Part shown: positions 1 through 11,264 of the stretch, in pieces
Layout: each line of letters opens with the position of its first letter
How positions within the stretch are numbered: the first letter of the stretch is position 1
Source of the DNA: Ptiloglossa arizonensis
Lineage: Eukaryota > Arthropoda > Insecta > Hymenoptera > Colletidae
Assembly: GCF_051014685.1 (NCBI RefSeq)
Contig: NC_135052.1
Location: 5,547,105-5,611,104 of the forward strand
Direction: 5' to 3'
DNA: 64,000 nucleotides
Program-made: the position numbers and the translations under genes
Notes under the pieces: generated by a model
What the model saw: the letters and a program-made list of their open reading frames with translations, nothing else
Told to the model about the DNA's origin: nothing
Databases searched by the model: none

Positions 1-26
1 AACGACGAAACTTATCGAGCAACTTT
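1..26. repeat. Fragment of hairpin repeat HR1
   Basis: The window opens inside a copy of the AACGAC/AAACTTAT/GAGCAAC repeat that forms the large array at 2011-3165. It lies just upstream of the first visible coding exon, so it is probably in an intron of the coiled-coil gene. Confidence 0.7.
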
Positions 27-111
27 AAAGGTCGGTATAATGTAGATGTACAAGTATAAGGTCAACCGTTTCGATATTATTGATTCAATTAATCGAATCG
101 ATCTCGCGAAG

Positions 112-3100
112 ATTCATCGAGGAATGGCTGAGAACGGCGAACTCGATAATAGAGAGGCTTCGTTTAAAGAGCGCAACGATGAGAACGCGGATTAAAAAGG
201 CTAAACAACAGCTGATCTACAGGGAGGAGATCGGTGAGGCGCTTCGCGCTGTTGACTTCGAACAATTGAACATCGAGAACAAGGATTGCGCAAGACTGAT
301 CGAGGAGAAGAATCGTTACGTGTTCGACATGAAGAAGATCGCAGGTGCCGAACGTTAATCGACGTAATAGACGAGATACGAGGGATACGATTGAATCAAT
401 TCTTGCAGGCCACTACCACTTGCAACTGACGCAACGCAAACAAGCGCTCAGCGATTTATTGCGCACACTGAACACGGTGAAGAAAGAGATCGCGTTGAAG
501 AAGGATCAGATCGAGGAATTGGAGGTCGAAGGCGTGATCGTGGAGGAGGACACGAGACGAATGGACCAACGCTTGAAAAAGATGCTAAACTTCATAGACA
601 ACTATACTGTACGTGTTCAATTTCCCGCCTTTTCTCTAGTAATTCCACCGATTAAATTTCCTTGTGCTACTGTACGTCATCCGAGAAATCGTATTCTCTA
701 TCCGAATCTCACCTCCAGTTATATAACCAATAGGATAGAAGGTTCCGACAAATTTAAGGATCGACCGTGACATTATTGCATAGTAGTTTTATTTATCGGC
801 CAAAGGTATTCGTTTTTCTTATTTATTTTAATACTCGATGTATTTACTTAAAACAAATTCTCTTCACTTTTAAAATCTCTATTATTATTAAGAGAGATAT
901 CTCGTTATCGATCAACAAACGTTTTGTAAGGGATGCATTGTATTTGAGGGTGTCCATTGAACGAATGGCTTTTAAATTCTTTTCGTCTCGTATTGTTGAA
1001 GATATCTAGGTGAACTAGGGGTTTCTAAACGACAAATTGGATCTTTTTTTTTTTAGTGTAGATAACAAAATTACATTGAGTCGACCTTAACGAAATACAG
1101 TGCTGCTTAAAAAACTCGAAGTCACTTTGATATCTCTGAAACAGTAAGACGGGAAAAATTCAAAAGTTACTCGATCGATGAGCCATCGCGAATACAATGT
1201 GCTTCTAACGAATCGTTTTCGATCGAATCGATGGATAACGAGCGTTCTTACCGACTCATCCTGTATATTGGGTGGTCCACGTAACTGTTTCCGGTCATAA
1301 CACCGTCATTAATGCATTTACGAAGAAATGTCAAAGGAAAAAGATAAATGGCTCGAAGAGCGCTACATCTGTAAGATCTCGGACTTTTTTAAAATTCAAC
1401 AGTGCACGTGAAATTAAGAATTGCATCCTTTCTTTAAATGGAAATGCATATTTTTTGTAGCACAGGTATTATGGCAAAAAAAAATTATTAGTCTTCGAGA
1501 TATTTTCAAGAAATGTGTTTATCAAAGAACTTCGTTGAAGATACTTTCTCAAAATGTCTCAAAAACTAATAATTTTTTTGCCACGATACCTTAATAATTT
1601 TTCACGTAGAATGGACAAGGGAATGGATCTGTGCAACAAAAAGTATGCACTTCTAAGAAAGGATGCAATTCTTAATTGCACATGCGTTTTGAAAAAAATA
1701 TAAAGTTCTACGGATGTAAGTGCTCATTTACCTTTTCCCTTTGACATTTTTTCGTAAATGAATTGAAACAGTTGCACGGACCACCCAGTATACAGAGTAT
1801 TCATCGGACGCAATAATTCCTTAGGCACCGGAGATTCTCGATTTCGTGGTCCTAATGTCGGAACTGGAGGAACTGCAGAAGACCTACAAACGATTGAACA
1901 GATACAGGGGCACCAAGCGAATAGTATTTCAATCCTCCAAGAAGCAATCTCAGGGCGATAAGCGTTCCAGTGATACCAGGTCTGCGCAAGTTAAGACACA
2001 CACTCGAATGTACTAAGTTGTTTAATAAGTTTTGTCGTTCGATAAAACTAATTGAACAGTGTAGTACTAGGTTGCCCAATAAGTTTTCTGGGTATTTCTG
2101 TTCGATAAAACTTATTGAATAGAACTGTTCAATAAGTTTTATCGAACGACTAAACTTATTGAGCAACCTAATACTATTTGCTTATTGAATAGTACTGTTC
2201 AATGTAGTACTCTTCAATAAGTTTTGACGTTTGATAAAATTTATTGAACAGTGCTACATTGAACAGTTCTATTCAATAAGTTTTAGTGAACAACAAAACT
2301 TGTTGAACAACCTAGTACTATACTGTTCAGTAAGTTTTATCGAACGACAAAACTCATTGAGGAACCTAGTACTTGCACTTATTGAACGACAAAACTTATT
2401 AAGCAATCTAGTACTATGCACTTATTGAATAGTACTGTTCAATGTAATACTGTTCAAGTTTTATCGAATGACAAAACTTATTGAGCAACCTAGTACTATG
2501 CACTTATTGAACGACAAAACTTGTTGAAAAACCTAGTACTATGCACTTATTGAACGACAAAACTTATTGAGCATCCTGGTACTATGCACTTATTGAATAG
2601 TACTGTTCAATGTAGTACTGTTCAATAAGTTTTATCGAACGACAAAACTTATCGAGCAACCTAATACTATGTGCTTATTGAATAGTACTGATCAATGTAG
2701 TACTCTTCAATAAGTTTTGACGTTCGATCAAATTTATTGAACAGTGCTACATTGAACAGTTCTATTTAATAAATTTTATTGAACGACACAACTTATTGAG
2801 CAACCTAGTACTATGCACTTATTGAACAGTGCTACATTGAACAGTTCTATTCAATAAATTTTATTGAACGAGAAAACTTATTGAGCAACCTAGTACTATG
2901 CACTTATTGAACAATTCTATTCAATGCAGTACTGTTCAATAAGTCTTATCGAACGACACAACTTATTGAGAAGCAAGTACTATGCACTTATTGAATAGTA
3001 CTGTTCAATAAGTTTCGTCGTTCGATAAAACTTATTGAACAGTGTAGTACTAGGTTGCTCGATAAGTTCCGTCGTTCGATAAAACTTATTGAACAGTACT

Positions 3101-3275
3101 ACATCGAACAGTACTGTTCGATAAGTTTTCTCGAACGACGAAACTTATTAAACAACCTATTACATACGTTACATCGTGTTTTTCCAGGCGGAGCACAACG
3201 TCGAAAAAGATGTCCGACACCGTGTCCCCGCCCACGGTGCAAGACGAAACTTCGTCCTCCACTATCGTAGCTTGA
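112..3275 (+). CDS. CCDC113/CCDC96-family coiled-coil protein, 3' part
   Basis: Four exons are deduced: 112-344, 409-608, 1825-1979 and 3188-3275 (stop TGA). They give about 224 residues, and the 5' part lies outside the window. The splice sites are GCAG|GTGCCG, ACT|GTACGT and CCAG|GTCTGC as donors, and TTGCAG, CCTTAG and TTCCAG as acceptors; all joins keep frame. The protein is almost all charged heptad-type coiled coil. The stretches RLRLKSATMR, EEIGEALRAVDFEQLNIEN and APEILDFV match the conserved core of the CCDC113 (CFAP263)/CCDC96 (CFAP184) family as I know it. Those proteins sit at the base of the axonemal modifier-of-inner-arms region and at centriolar satellites, so a ciliary or sperm-tail role is inferred. 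The C-terminus after the core (Ser/Thr/Lys-rich, ending SSSTIVA) is not typical of the family. The 1.2-kb last intron is filled by HR1 repeats, and the 609-1824 intron carries a foldback element. CCDC113 and CCDC96 are hard to separate by eye. The start of the first exon at 112 is the least certain boundary. Confidence 0.72.
1261..1795. mobile_element. Foldback/MITE-like element, long inverted repeat
   Basis: The left end (CTGTATATTGGGTGGTCC, 1261-1278) is the near-exact reverse complement of the right end (1778-1795). The complementarity runs inwards for about 250 bases per arm. For example, the ATTAAGAATTGCATCCTTTC block near 1413 reappears inverted near 1660, and the GGCAAAAAAA-ATTATTAGT block near 1475 reappears inverted near 1568. 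No ORF of transposase size is present. It is a non-autonomous foldback element inside the intron 609-1824 of the coiled-coil gene. Confidence 0.75.
2011..3165. repeat. HR1 hairpin repeat array
   Basis: More than a dozen imperfect copies of a motif built on AATAAGTTTT-(10 nt)-AAAACTTATT, joined by CCTAGTACTATGCACTTATT and TAGTACTGTTCAATGTAGTAC linkers. Each core is a perfect 10-bp inverted repeat and can fold as a hairpin. Orientation flips along the array. The GGTTGYTCGATAAGT ends resemble mariner-type terminal repeats, so the array may be nested or amplified MITE ends. It occupies most of the last intron (1980-3187) of the coiled-coil gene. Shorter copies lie at 1-26, 19906-20255, 58536-58612 and 60606-60652. 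Confidence 0.85.
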
Positions 3276-4553
3276 GTCGTCGAATACATTTCCAGTCGTC
3301 GTGCGGGCAAAACTCTCCGCCGGAACATGGCGATGCAATTATATCTGTAAAAAAGAGGAATTACCCGGCCCTGTACCGTCACCGGTTACGCTAGCGGATA
3401 ATTGGAGTTACGGTGCTTGTCTAGAAGACGAAGGAAGTCCTCAACGATCGTCCACTTTCCATTATATCTCTACTTTTCGCGCGGTATAAATTGTAGAAGG
3501 AAAACACACACAAAAAGGACCGAAAAATATAATTCCAAGACAAAGTATTTCTAGATTTACTCGTCTAGAAGACGAAGGAAGTCCTCAACGATCGTCCACT
3601 TTCCATTATATCTCTACTTTTCGTACGGTATAAATTATAGAAGGAAAAAAAATACACACACGCATAGAACAGACATATAGAAGGGCACACACGTAGAAAG
3701 GGCCGAGAAATATAATTCTAGGACAGAGTATTTCTAAATTTCTCACGTGACACGGGGATTTTTACATTGCCCTCGAAAACGATCCAATTTTCCACCACTC
3801 CGGTTTCACGGGTCGGTGAATTCTATTCGCGAAATTACACACGAACGCGTTAAGAAATTCGAACGTAGTCGAAGATGGAAGGATTTTGGCGTGTGCCACG
3901 GTGTGTTGTTCGGTGGTCACGCTTCACGCACCGACGACGCCTGTCCCTTCCTCTTTTCGCCCGTGGAATATCCGTCCCGGAAGACCGTGTCTCTCTTTCC
4001 GCGGTGGTTCAGTTTTGCCGCGACGACAACATCGACGTACCGAATGTTCGATGAGCTACCGTACTCGAGAGTGATGTCGATTCGAGAAACAGCCTCGTGG
4101 ACGTTCATCCCGTTCGAGTGATCTCGTCGTTCATCGTCCGAGAAAGCCTCTTCGCTGGACCTCTCTGCGATCGGGAACGACAAGACCGGAAAGAGGTCGC
4201 GCGAATTGAATGTTAACAAGTCGGCGGATCGTCGTATAGAGAGATCGGATCGATGGAGTGTCTCGAATTGTTCGAAATTTGCGTATCGACGAGTAACCGG
4301 TGAACGAGACGCGAAAGAAATCGTCTCCACGAAATGAAGTGCCGGTCGCGCGGTGGAAATGGCAAACGCGGTATGCTCGGTGATGCGTGAACAAACGACC
4401 GTCCCGACATCCTGACTTTCCGTTTTAGATCGCGCGAACACGCCCGCCGCCGATTCCGTTTTCAAATGAGAAGGAACAACGATATCGAGAAAGTTCGACC
4501 AAGACTTTCTCGATTTGTTCGAGCGACTTAGTTCAGTTATCGAAGCGACGAAG
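3276..4553. other. 3' flank of coiled-coil gene and upstream region of ACE-like gene
   Basis: No convincing coding exon. It should hold the 3' UTR of the upstream gene, a tandem duplication (see 3419-3740) and a GC/CpG-richer 3.75-4.55 kb part that should contain the ACE-like promoter. An initiator-like TCAGTT lies at 4533-4538, about 20 nt before the ATG. Long ORFs here on both strands look like by-products of CpG-rich sequence. Confidence 0.5.
3419..3740. repeat. Tandem duplication, about 143-bp unit, 2 copies
   Basis: The block beginning GTCTAGAAGACGAAGGAAGT near 3419 is repeated almost exactly from about 3562. Both copies continue through TATAATTC...AGTATTTCTA (about 3528-3550 and 3710-3737). 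The second copy carries an insertion rich in CACACA/CGCATAG. The duplication lies just downstream of the coiled-coil gene stop codon. Confidence 0.8.
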
Positions 4554-7500
4554 ATGACGATCGCGGGAACATCGATCCTCGTGTTGGCGGTCTGTTCGCT
4601 ACCGCGACCGAGCTTCAACAAGTACACGGAGGTATGTTGACTAACGCGTTACGAATATTCGCTCGATCCGGTGTTAACGATGCTACGAGGATAACGCGTC
4701 TCGATGGAAGCCCAGTTGCTCGACACGCTCGAGGAGAACTCGAGCATTCGCGGGAAGATATTAGATCAAAGTCGTATTTGCAATTCTAATCTGGTCTTGG
4801 ATCGTGCGTTGGTAGTATCTGGGCCAGTGGGAGCCAATTCCTCGGGATTGTTTACAAAACCGCGGACCAGCGTTGCGTGTTCTACCAGCTGACCGGTGCA
4901 ATGGAGAATATCGAACGGAAAGCGTACCGTGGCTCCTACGTCTGTTTCTTTTTTATAATTTATCGTTTCTCAAGGGTATGAACGTGAACTTGGGCGATGC
5001 TCTACAGTTCCTCAGGGAGTACGACAGCGAGGCTTCCGCGATGTGCACGAGAGTGACCACCTCGCAATGGAACTTCGCTACGAACGTCACCGACGTCAAT
5101 CGTCGTCGAATGGTAAACTTTGCGTAACGCTGTAACACCTTTCTCCGTGTGTAAAACAACGTCTTCGATAAACCATGCCAATGTTTGTTCCGTTAGTTGG
5201 ACGAACAGACCTTGAAGCTGAAATTCGATAGAATCTCCTGGCGCAAAGCAGTCAGCTTCGCATGGAGTCGAATACCGGATCCTCTCGCGAGAAGGGAGCT
5301 CAAGATGATCGCCGTGAAAGGCCGGAATTCTCTCACGGATGACAAATTCAACGAGGTAAATATCACTTCGTCGATCTAAGGACAATAAGATTGGAAAGAT
5401 CGTTCGTTTTCAGCTGCACGGTCTGCTGGTCGAGATGAAGGAAATATACGCGAGAACGAGACTATGCCCGTACAGGACTATAGGTTCGAATTGTGACCTG
5501 AGTTTGGATCACGGTTAGTCTATAATTGAACGCAATTAATATGCTCGAATTTGGTACGTAACCGTTGGCATGTTTCTCAGACGCCGGGAAGATAATGGCG
5601 CGATCAAAGGACTACGACGAATTATTATATTATTGGCACGCTTGGCACGAAGCCACCGGGCCCCAGCTCAAAAACAAATACATGAGATACGTTCAACTCG
5701 CGAATCAAGCCGCCCGATTGAACGGTAAATAAAAATTAACGCGCGTACACTGTGAGCAATCTGATAACCGTTACGCGGTCTTCAGGTTTCGAGGATGCCG
5801 GTGATCAAACCAGGGAGCTTTTCGAGGACGAGCATTTCCGTCAGAACATCGCGGACGTGATGTCGACCGTGATGCATCTGTACAAGAATCTCTTCACTTA
5901 CGTAAGGTCGAAATTGTTCGAAAGGTACGGCGAGAAGATAAGAAGGGACGGGCCGCTTCCGGCGCACGTCTTTGGGAACATGTGGGCCCAAAATTGGGAG
6001 AATCTGTTCGACGTGGTGCAACCGTTTCCAGCTAGCAAAAAACTCGATGTCACTTTGGACATGATGATTCAAGGCTTCACGCCTTTGAGGTAATCTCGTG
6101 GAGACGTACCTCGATTCTTTCGATTCGACTCTTTGACACGTTTCCATACTCGATGATGTCATCGACGTTTGCTCGAACTGTACCGTGAAACGTAGAAATG
6201 TTCGATAATTCGTCGGTGTCGCTATTGCAACATTGCCAACGACAGTGACGTTGTTTAAAAGTTTACAAATACCGGGATGCATTCCTTCTAAGCGTTTAAA
6301 GTACACGTTTCGAGTTTCGAGGGTTGGCCACCGGTGACCACCGTATCGTTGGTGGTTAAATTTAAATAATACGAAAATGTTGAAGGATGTTCCAAATAGC
6401 GGAGGAGTTCTTCACTTCCCTGGGAATGAAGCCGATGCCGCCCGAATTCTGGAGATTCTCCATGTTCGAGAAACCTATCGAGCGAGAAGTGAAATGCACA
6501 GCCAGCGCCTGGGATTTCTGCAACAGGATCGACTACAGGTACGCGGGTAACTATCCGTTGATAAATCGTTCGGTGTACTGCACGCGGGTGTATCTTTCTC
6601 AGGATAAAGCAATGCACGAGGGTGACGATGGACGATCTATTATCGACTCATCACGAGATCGCGCGTGTGCAGTATTACCTGCAGTACAGGGATCAACCGC
6701 TACTGTTTCGAAACGAGGCAATTCCAGGTGGTAGAAAAAGTCATTACTGTCTCGAAATAAACGAACGCTGATTCTTTTGTAACCGCGAATTCAGGTTTCT
6801 TCGAAGCGGTCAGCGACGCCATCGAGCTCTCCGTTTTAACGCCCCAACATTTGAGTAAAATCGGATTACACGACAACTCCACGGACGATTACGGGAGTAA
6901 CATCAATTTCTTGATGTTGACGGCTCTTCGTAAAGTTGCCTACGTCCCGTTTGCTTACATAGTCGACGAGGTTTCGTATATCTTCCTTTTTTCTTTTTTT
7001 TTTTTACTTCAAATTCTGTACACGATCGATCGTTTCGTAGTGGAGGTGGCACGTTTTCCATCACGGTGTCGCCGATATGACCAACAAGTGGTGGGAACTG
7101 AGACTACAGTATCAAGGAATTGTACCACCTGTGCCAAGGTCGGAAAGAGATTTCGATCCGGCCTCGAAGTATCATATTCCCGCGGACGCTCTTTACGCTA
7201 AGTAAGAAGAAACTGTTGCGCGCGACTCGCAGAAATTGTTAAGTATTATAAATCCGTTTGCGAGAATTAAAGAGATCACGTGATAACGTTCTTAGGTACT
7301 TCGTCGGTGTTGTGTTACAATTCCAATTGTTCGAGTCTCTGTGCGAAATAGCGGGTCACACCGGCGATCTATACACTTGTGATTTTTATAGATCGCGGGA
7401 AGCCGGCAGATTGCTCTCGTACGTAATTACATCGTTATAATTAATTGTTGTATAACGATTGAAAAAGTAACGGAATGTGTACGATTTTTCCGCTCTTTAG

Positions 7501-7879
7501 CGACGTATTATCGATGGGGTCCTCCAGATCGTGGAAAGACGTTGTACGACAAATGACGAGGGGCAGAACGAACAGAATGGACGCCGGTGCTATGTTGAGA
7601 TACTTCGAGCCCTTAAATCAATGGTTGAAACGGCAAAACGAAATGGAACCGGTTGTCGGTTGGATCACGAATCGCGAAGATACAGGTGCGTTTAAAAATA
7701 ATATTGATCGTATATAGAACACGGGTTATGAAACGCACTAATAATACCTTGCGAGTACAGGTTTTCTTCGACTTGTTTCAGCGCTGTTTTTTCATTGGTA
7801 CCAAAATGGCGGCCGAAGAATCACCTCGTTCTTATTTTTTCCATTGTTTCTGACAGTTACGCAAATTTCGATATATTGA
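4554..7879 (+). CDS. ACE-like (Ance family, peptidase M2) protein, probably catalytically inactive
   Basis: Thirteen exons: 4554-4631, 4975-5112, 5197-5355, 5414-5513, 5581-5724, 5786-6089, 6386-6538, 6603-6727, 6795-6970, 7041-7201, 7296-7418, 7501-7685, 7782-7879. They sum to 1944 nt (647 aa), normal for a single-domain insect ACE. The N-terminus [16 protein letters not shown] is a probable signal peptide. Family blocks are clear: IPAH-like [66 protein letters not shown] is a secreted or membrane dipeptidyl carboxypeptidase, but here the zinc motif is H376-E377-I-A-R380, so the second zinc histidine is replaced by Arg. The substrate-pocket His (human testis ACE 353) is Thr346. Glu404 (third ligand), Lys502, His504 and Tyr514 are kept. 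Catalysis is therefore unlikely, as in several known insect ACE paralogues. The C-terminus ([18 protein letters not shown]) is hydrophobic and could be a membrane or GPI-type tail. The exon 6386 acceptor has a poor pyrimidine tract but fits frame and homology. Confidence 0.9.
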
Positions 7880-8512
7880 TAGAAACAGATCGTATTAAAA
7901 ATCGTAACGAATACACAGACTAAAGGATTTTTGTATATAAATTAAAGAATATGTAAATACCTCGTAAGACCTTGGAACAAACAGCTACACACTGAAACGT
8001 AACGTGTTTCGCCATCGGAGATGAGAAAGGGAGATATTTAATATTTATATATTTATTGTGCGGCTAAGGTAGCGTTATGTATTAAATTGACTCGCGAATC
8101 GTATAAAATGTGTTGTATTTATGCCAACGTTTCATCAACAATAGTTTGCCAACGTTCCTTGCAAGATTTCTTTCTAAACTTTACCTCCATCTATATATGT
8201 ATCTATTGCCGGCTATATGTACATCCGTGGTAGATGGCGCGGATGATGTTACTGCTCTTTTGATCAGTAAACGCATGTACTTTTACGGTGTACAAAGTGC
8301 TAAAAAGCACCCAAGTCTTGTGAACGTGTTTATGTAATTTTTAGAATATCAATTTCTATCAACACCGTCAAAAGAGAAAAACTATTACATAAAATCTGTC
8401 CAACGTGCGTATATAAACGTGAGACATTTAAGGTACTGAAATTTCAGTACGTCACAGTGTACCATTGGAAGTGATAATTATTGGTTAGAAATAACAGCGG
8501 TCGTTTTTGAAA
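7880..8512. other. ACE-like 3' UTR and FAM210 upstream region
   Basis: No coding exon seen. An ATTAAA near 7942 could end the ACE-like mRNA. The rest is AT-rich and should contain the promoter and 5' UTR of the FAM210-type gene. Confidence 0.4.
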
Positions 8513-9290
8513 ATGGAAGTGATCCTTAGTCGAAGTACAAGATTCGTCACTATCTTAGGGCTCAATCCAATGTTTATGACTAAACATTTTTTGGAAACTG
8601 TGCGTTTTATACAATGTACCGATACAAGGCGTTGGAAGTTCAAACTTACCGGTAGGTTAAAGATATAATTATACCGACTTTTTTTTGACATTACATCGAG
8701 CCCAGGTATTATTTTTATTTGTTCGATTTCAGAAAAGTATCCACGTTACGAGAACTATAATTATGTTCCATTTTTTAATAATATTGTCTCTCGTGAACTG
8801 CCACCAAGGTATAATAACTACAATGGTATCTTAATGGCACGTTACTGCGATTCAAAGCAGCCACGAAAAGAGCACAGCGAACAGACAGATTCACCAAAAA
8901 AGATGTCACTATTTGCAAAGATGAAGCAAATGACCAAGGATTATTGGCACATTTTAGTACCGGTGCATATAATCACTTCTTTGGGTTGGACTGCTATATT
9001 TTATCTAACGATTAAAAAGTAGGTGTAGCGTTGTATTCTACACCATTATTGCCATATTTTACAATATCGTGTTACTCTGCACGTATTGTTTCAGCGGTGT
9101 GGATATTGGAAAATTAATGGAACTCATGAACTTTAGTGATAAATATCTTAACATGGTACGAAACTCTGACGCGGGAACCTGGGCTTTGACGTATGCCCTA
9201 TATAAAATATTTACACCTTTAAGATATACAGTCACAATAGGTAATTACATTGAAGCAGTCGTTGAAAGCTGCAAATGTATGAAAACTTGA
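8513..9290 (+). CDS. FAM210 (DUF1279) family mitochondrial inner-membrane protein
   Basis: Three exons, 8513-8651, 8733-9018 and 9095-9290 (621 nt, 206 aa), joined in phase 1 and phase 2 at consensus GT-AG sites. The N-terminus is basic, hydroxylated and free of acidic runs (MEVILSRSTRF), as in a mitochondrial presequence. The DUF1279 core runs from about residue 109 to 200: KMKQMTKDYWHILVPVHIIT, a membrane segment (SLGWTAIFYLTI), then ALYKIFTPLRYTVTIG. The core order DYW-VPVH-TPxRYTVT is diagnostic for FAM210A/B. Vertebrate FAM210A is a mitochondrial translation/structure factor and FAM210B affects mitochondrial iron use and respiration; which one this insect protein matches cannot be told by eye. 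A second small ORF begins 49 nt after the stop with no poly(A) signal between them. Confidence 0.9.
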
Positions 9291-9339
9291 CGAACATTGT
9301 AATAATAATGCGGATATATAATACACAGGACTCACGACA

Positions 9340-9749
9340 ATGGCTATCAAACATCTTAGCAAATCAGGATATGTGAAACCTTTGCCATTTGGAAAACAAG
9401 CTCAAGCGATACCCAAGGTATTGTTTTATAAAATTCTCTTTATTGAGATAAAGTGTTGAATTTGTTAATTATCTAAAATACTTTTCTTATCCTGTTCTCT
9501 TACATGCATACATGATATAGCCTGCGTACAATATTCTGTGTAGGTTTTCATTATTTAATAAAAAATTAGAATTGCGTTTCAATGTTTCGCTTGTTCTAAA
9601 TGCTTTTGTTAAATCAGTAATCGATCTTATTAAAATTTATAACACATGTTGCATATTTTGATATGTTATAGGCGACAGAATTAAATAAATGTATGACCAC
9701 TGACAAGAACCTTAAAGCGCAACGACAAACGGAACCTCCGAAAACGTAG
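9340..9749 (+). CDS. 51-residue ORF in two exons, function unknown
   Basis: Exon 1 (9340-9417, 26 codons, begins MAIKHLSKSGYVKPLPFGK) and exon 2 (9672-9749, ends TEPPKT then TAG) join in phase 0 at CAAG|GTATTG and TTATAG|GCG. The product is 51 aa, basic (many Lys), with one Cys, no membrane segment and no signal peptide. I do not recognise it. It follows the FAM210 stop by 49 nt, and an ATTAAA lies 147 nt after its own stop, so it may be the second cistron of a shared transcript or have its own start. A 23-codon upstream ORF (9308-9376) overlaps its ATG out of frame. The clean intron with frame kept on both sides is the main support; conservation was not tested. Confidence 0.5.
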
Positions 9750-9895
9750 CAATGTATGAAACAGAATTTACAAAGTTTAATTTGAATTTAAGATTTCGTA
9801 AAATTCGAAACCGAAATGTGCGAATGAATGTACAGTATCTCTTATAAATGTGTAATATTACTGTGTTACTATAAAAAGTTCTAGTAGAATGTTAT

Positions 9896-9901
9896 ATTAA
9901 A
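9896..9901 (+). terminator. Poly(A) signal ATTAAA
   Basis: ATTAAA 147 nt after the stop of the 51-residue ORF, with T-rich sequence following. It probably ends the FAM210/51-aa transcript(s). Confidence 0.45.
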
Positions 9902-9976
9902 GATTTTCCACTTATCTCTGCCTTTCGTTCCCATGATTAAATTAATACGAATCGACAATCGTCAGGTATACTCTTC

Positions 9977-9982
9977 TTTATT
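9977..9982 (-). terminator. jub: Poly(A) signal AATAAA for jub
   Basis: TTTATT on the plus strand is AATAAA for the minus-strand jub gene, about 1.28 kb past its stop. It lies about 75 bp from the oppositely directed ATTAAA at 9896, a tight tail-to-tail arrangement. Confidence 0.4.
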
Positions 9983-10566
9983 GAACGGCCGTCTTCTTTT
10001 ACATACCGTGCATACATTTAAATAAAATTGTACTTTTTATCTACAATACTCGCATCTTAAACGTAACCTAGACACAAAGATATTAATTAATCTTAAAATG
10101 TAGCAAATTTTTTGGCAGCACAAGTTGTGCGTTGTAACGCCGTAAAATTATTCACTATGGTGCACCAAATCTTATTTCATATTTCTCTTCATTCAAGCAT
10201 GGAATTTGTATAATTTTGAGCTTCAGCGATAACATTCATACAATCATGAATCATTTCGTCAATTCCTGAGTAATATCGATAAATCTCAAGAGTGTTGCGT
10301 ATGTTTTCGTACTAATGACCGATACACGATATATTGTCATAATAAATACTGTTAGCAAACGCGATACATCACGTATAGTATGATGTGCCATCATCATAAA
10401 ATTTCGGTATTGAACGTATCCAGAAATCTTAGGTCTCGATCGTTGAGATCCATATACTACCGTTGATCCTCACCGCAGTGGACACGTCACAGCAATATGA
10501 TTATGTACTCACACATATATGTGTGCACACATATACTCGTAATATATATATATATACACATACACG

Positions 10567-10609
<43 letters not shown>

Positions 10610-10616
10610 GTGTATA

Positions 10617-10698
<82 letters not shown>

Positions 10699-11264
10699 CA
10701 CATGAATTAATGTAAAGGAATTATTTAACGACATGTTATTATGCTAATATATCACAGTTGCCTGCGCAACTCACTCATCCTAATGAGACCACTGCATTCG
10801 CGTGCAGTATCTTGGACAAATAAATAAGACCACATATATTAAATATACCACTTACCTATATTAGTAGCTGTCAATGGAAATTTGTCACGATAGCGACAAT
10901 ACATTGCTAAATATATCAAATAGATCATCGATCGATTGATATTGATTACACCTGAATAATCTAGATGATCCCAATGGGCAGTGTAAGTATTTCGGTTCTG
11001 TAAATATTCCAGTCTTGGTACGTTATCCTAACCTCTCGTTTAGAGGAACAATAAAGCTATAACTTTTCGCAGACGCTAGTTGATTAGAATGTAGATCGGT
11101 ACCTGTCTTTTCTATTAATTTATACCATATAAACCAATGGATACGTTAGTTTCACCATGGTAGTCGCAGAGCTTCGTTCAGTCAATTAATAAACGACCGA
11201 TACACGCGCGCGCAGTTTAGTACGAAATATTCGGCGAAATGCTTAAACACGGAACTCGTTTAAC
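9983..11264 (-). other. jub: Probable jub 3' UTR
   Basis: AT-rich stretch between the jub stop codon and the proposed AATAAA. No coding exon seen on either strand. It contains the long TA/CA microsatellite at 10541-10703; long ORFs across that repeat are low-complexity artefacts. Confidence 0.45.
10541..10703. repeat. Compound (TA)n/(CA)n microsatellite
   Basis: About 160 bp of TA dinucleotides broken by CACACA, TGTGTG and CATGTGTATATGTG segments. Much of it is self-complementary. Confidence 0.95.

Noticed and set aside
10463..10734. Overlapping Tyr/Ile/His ORFs on both strands
   Set aside because: They are translations of the TA/CA microsatellite.
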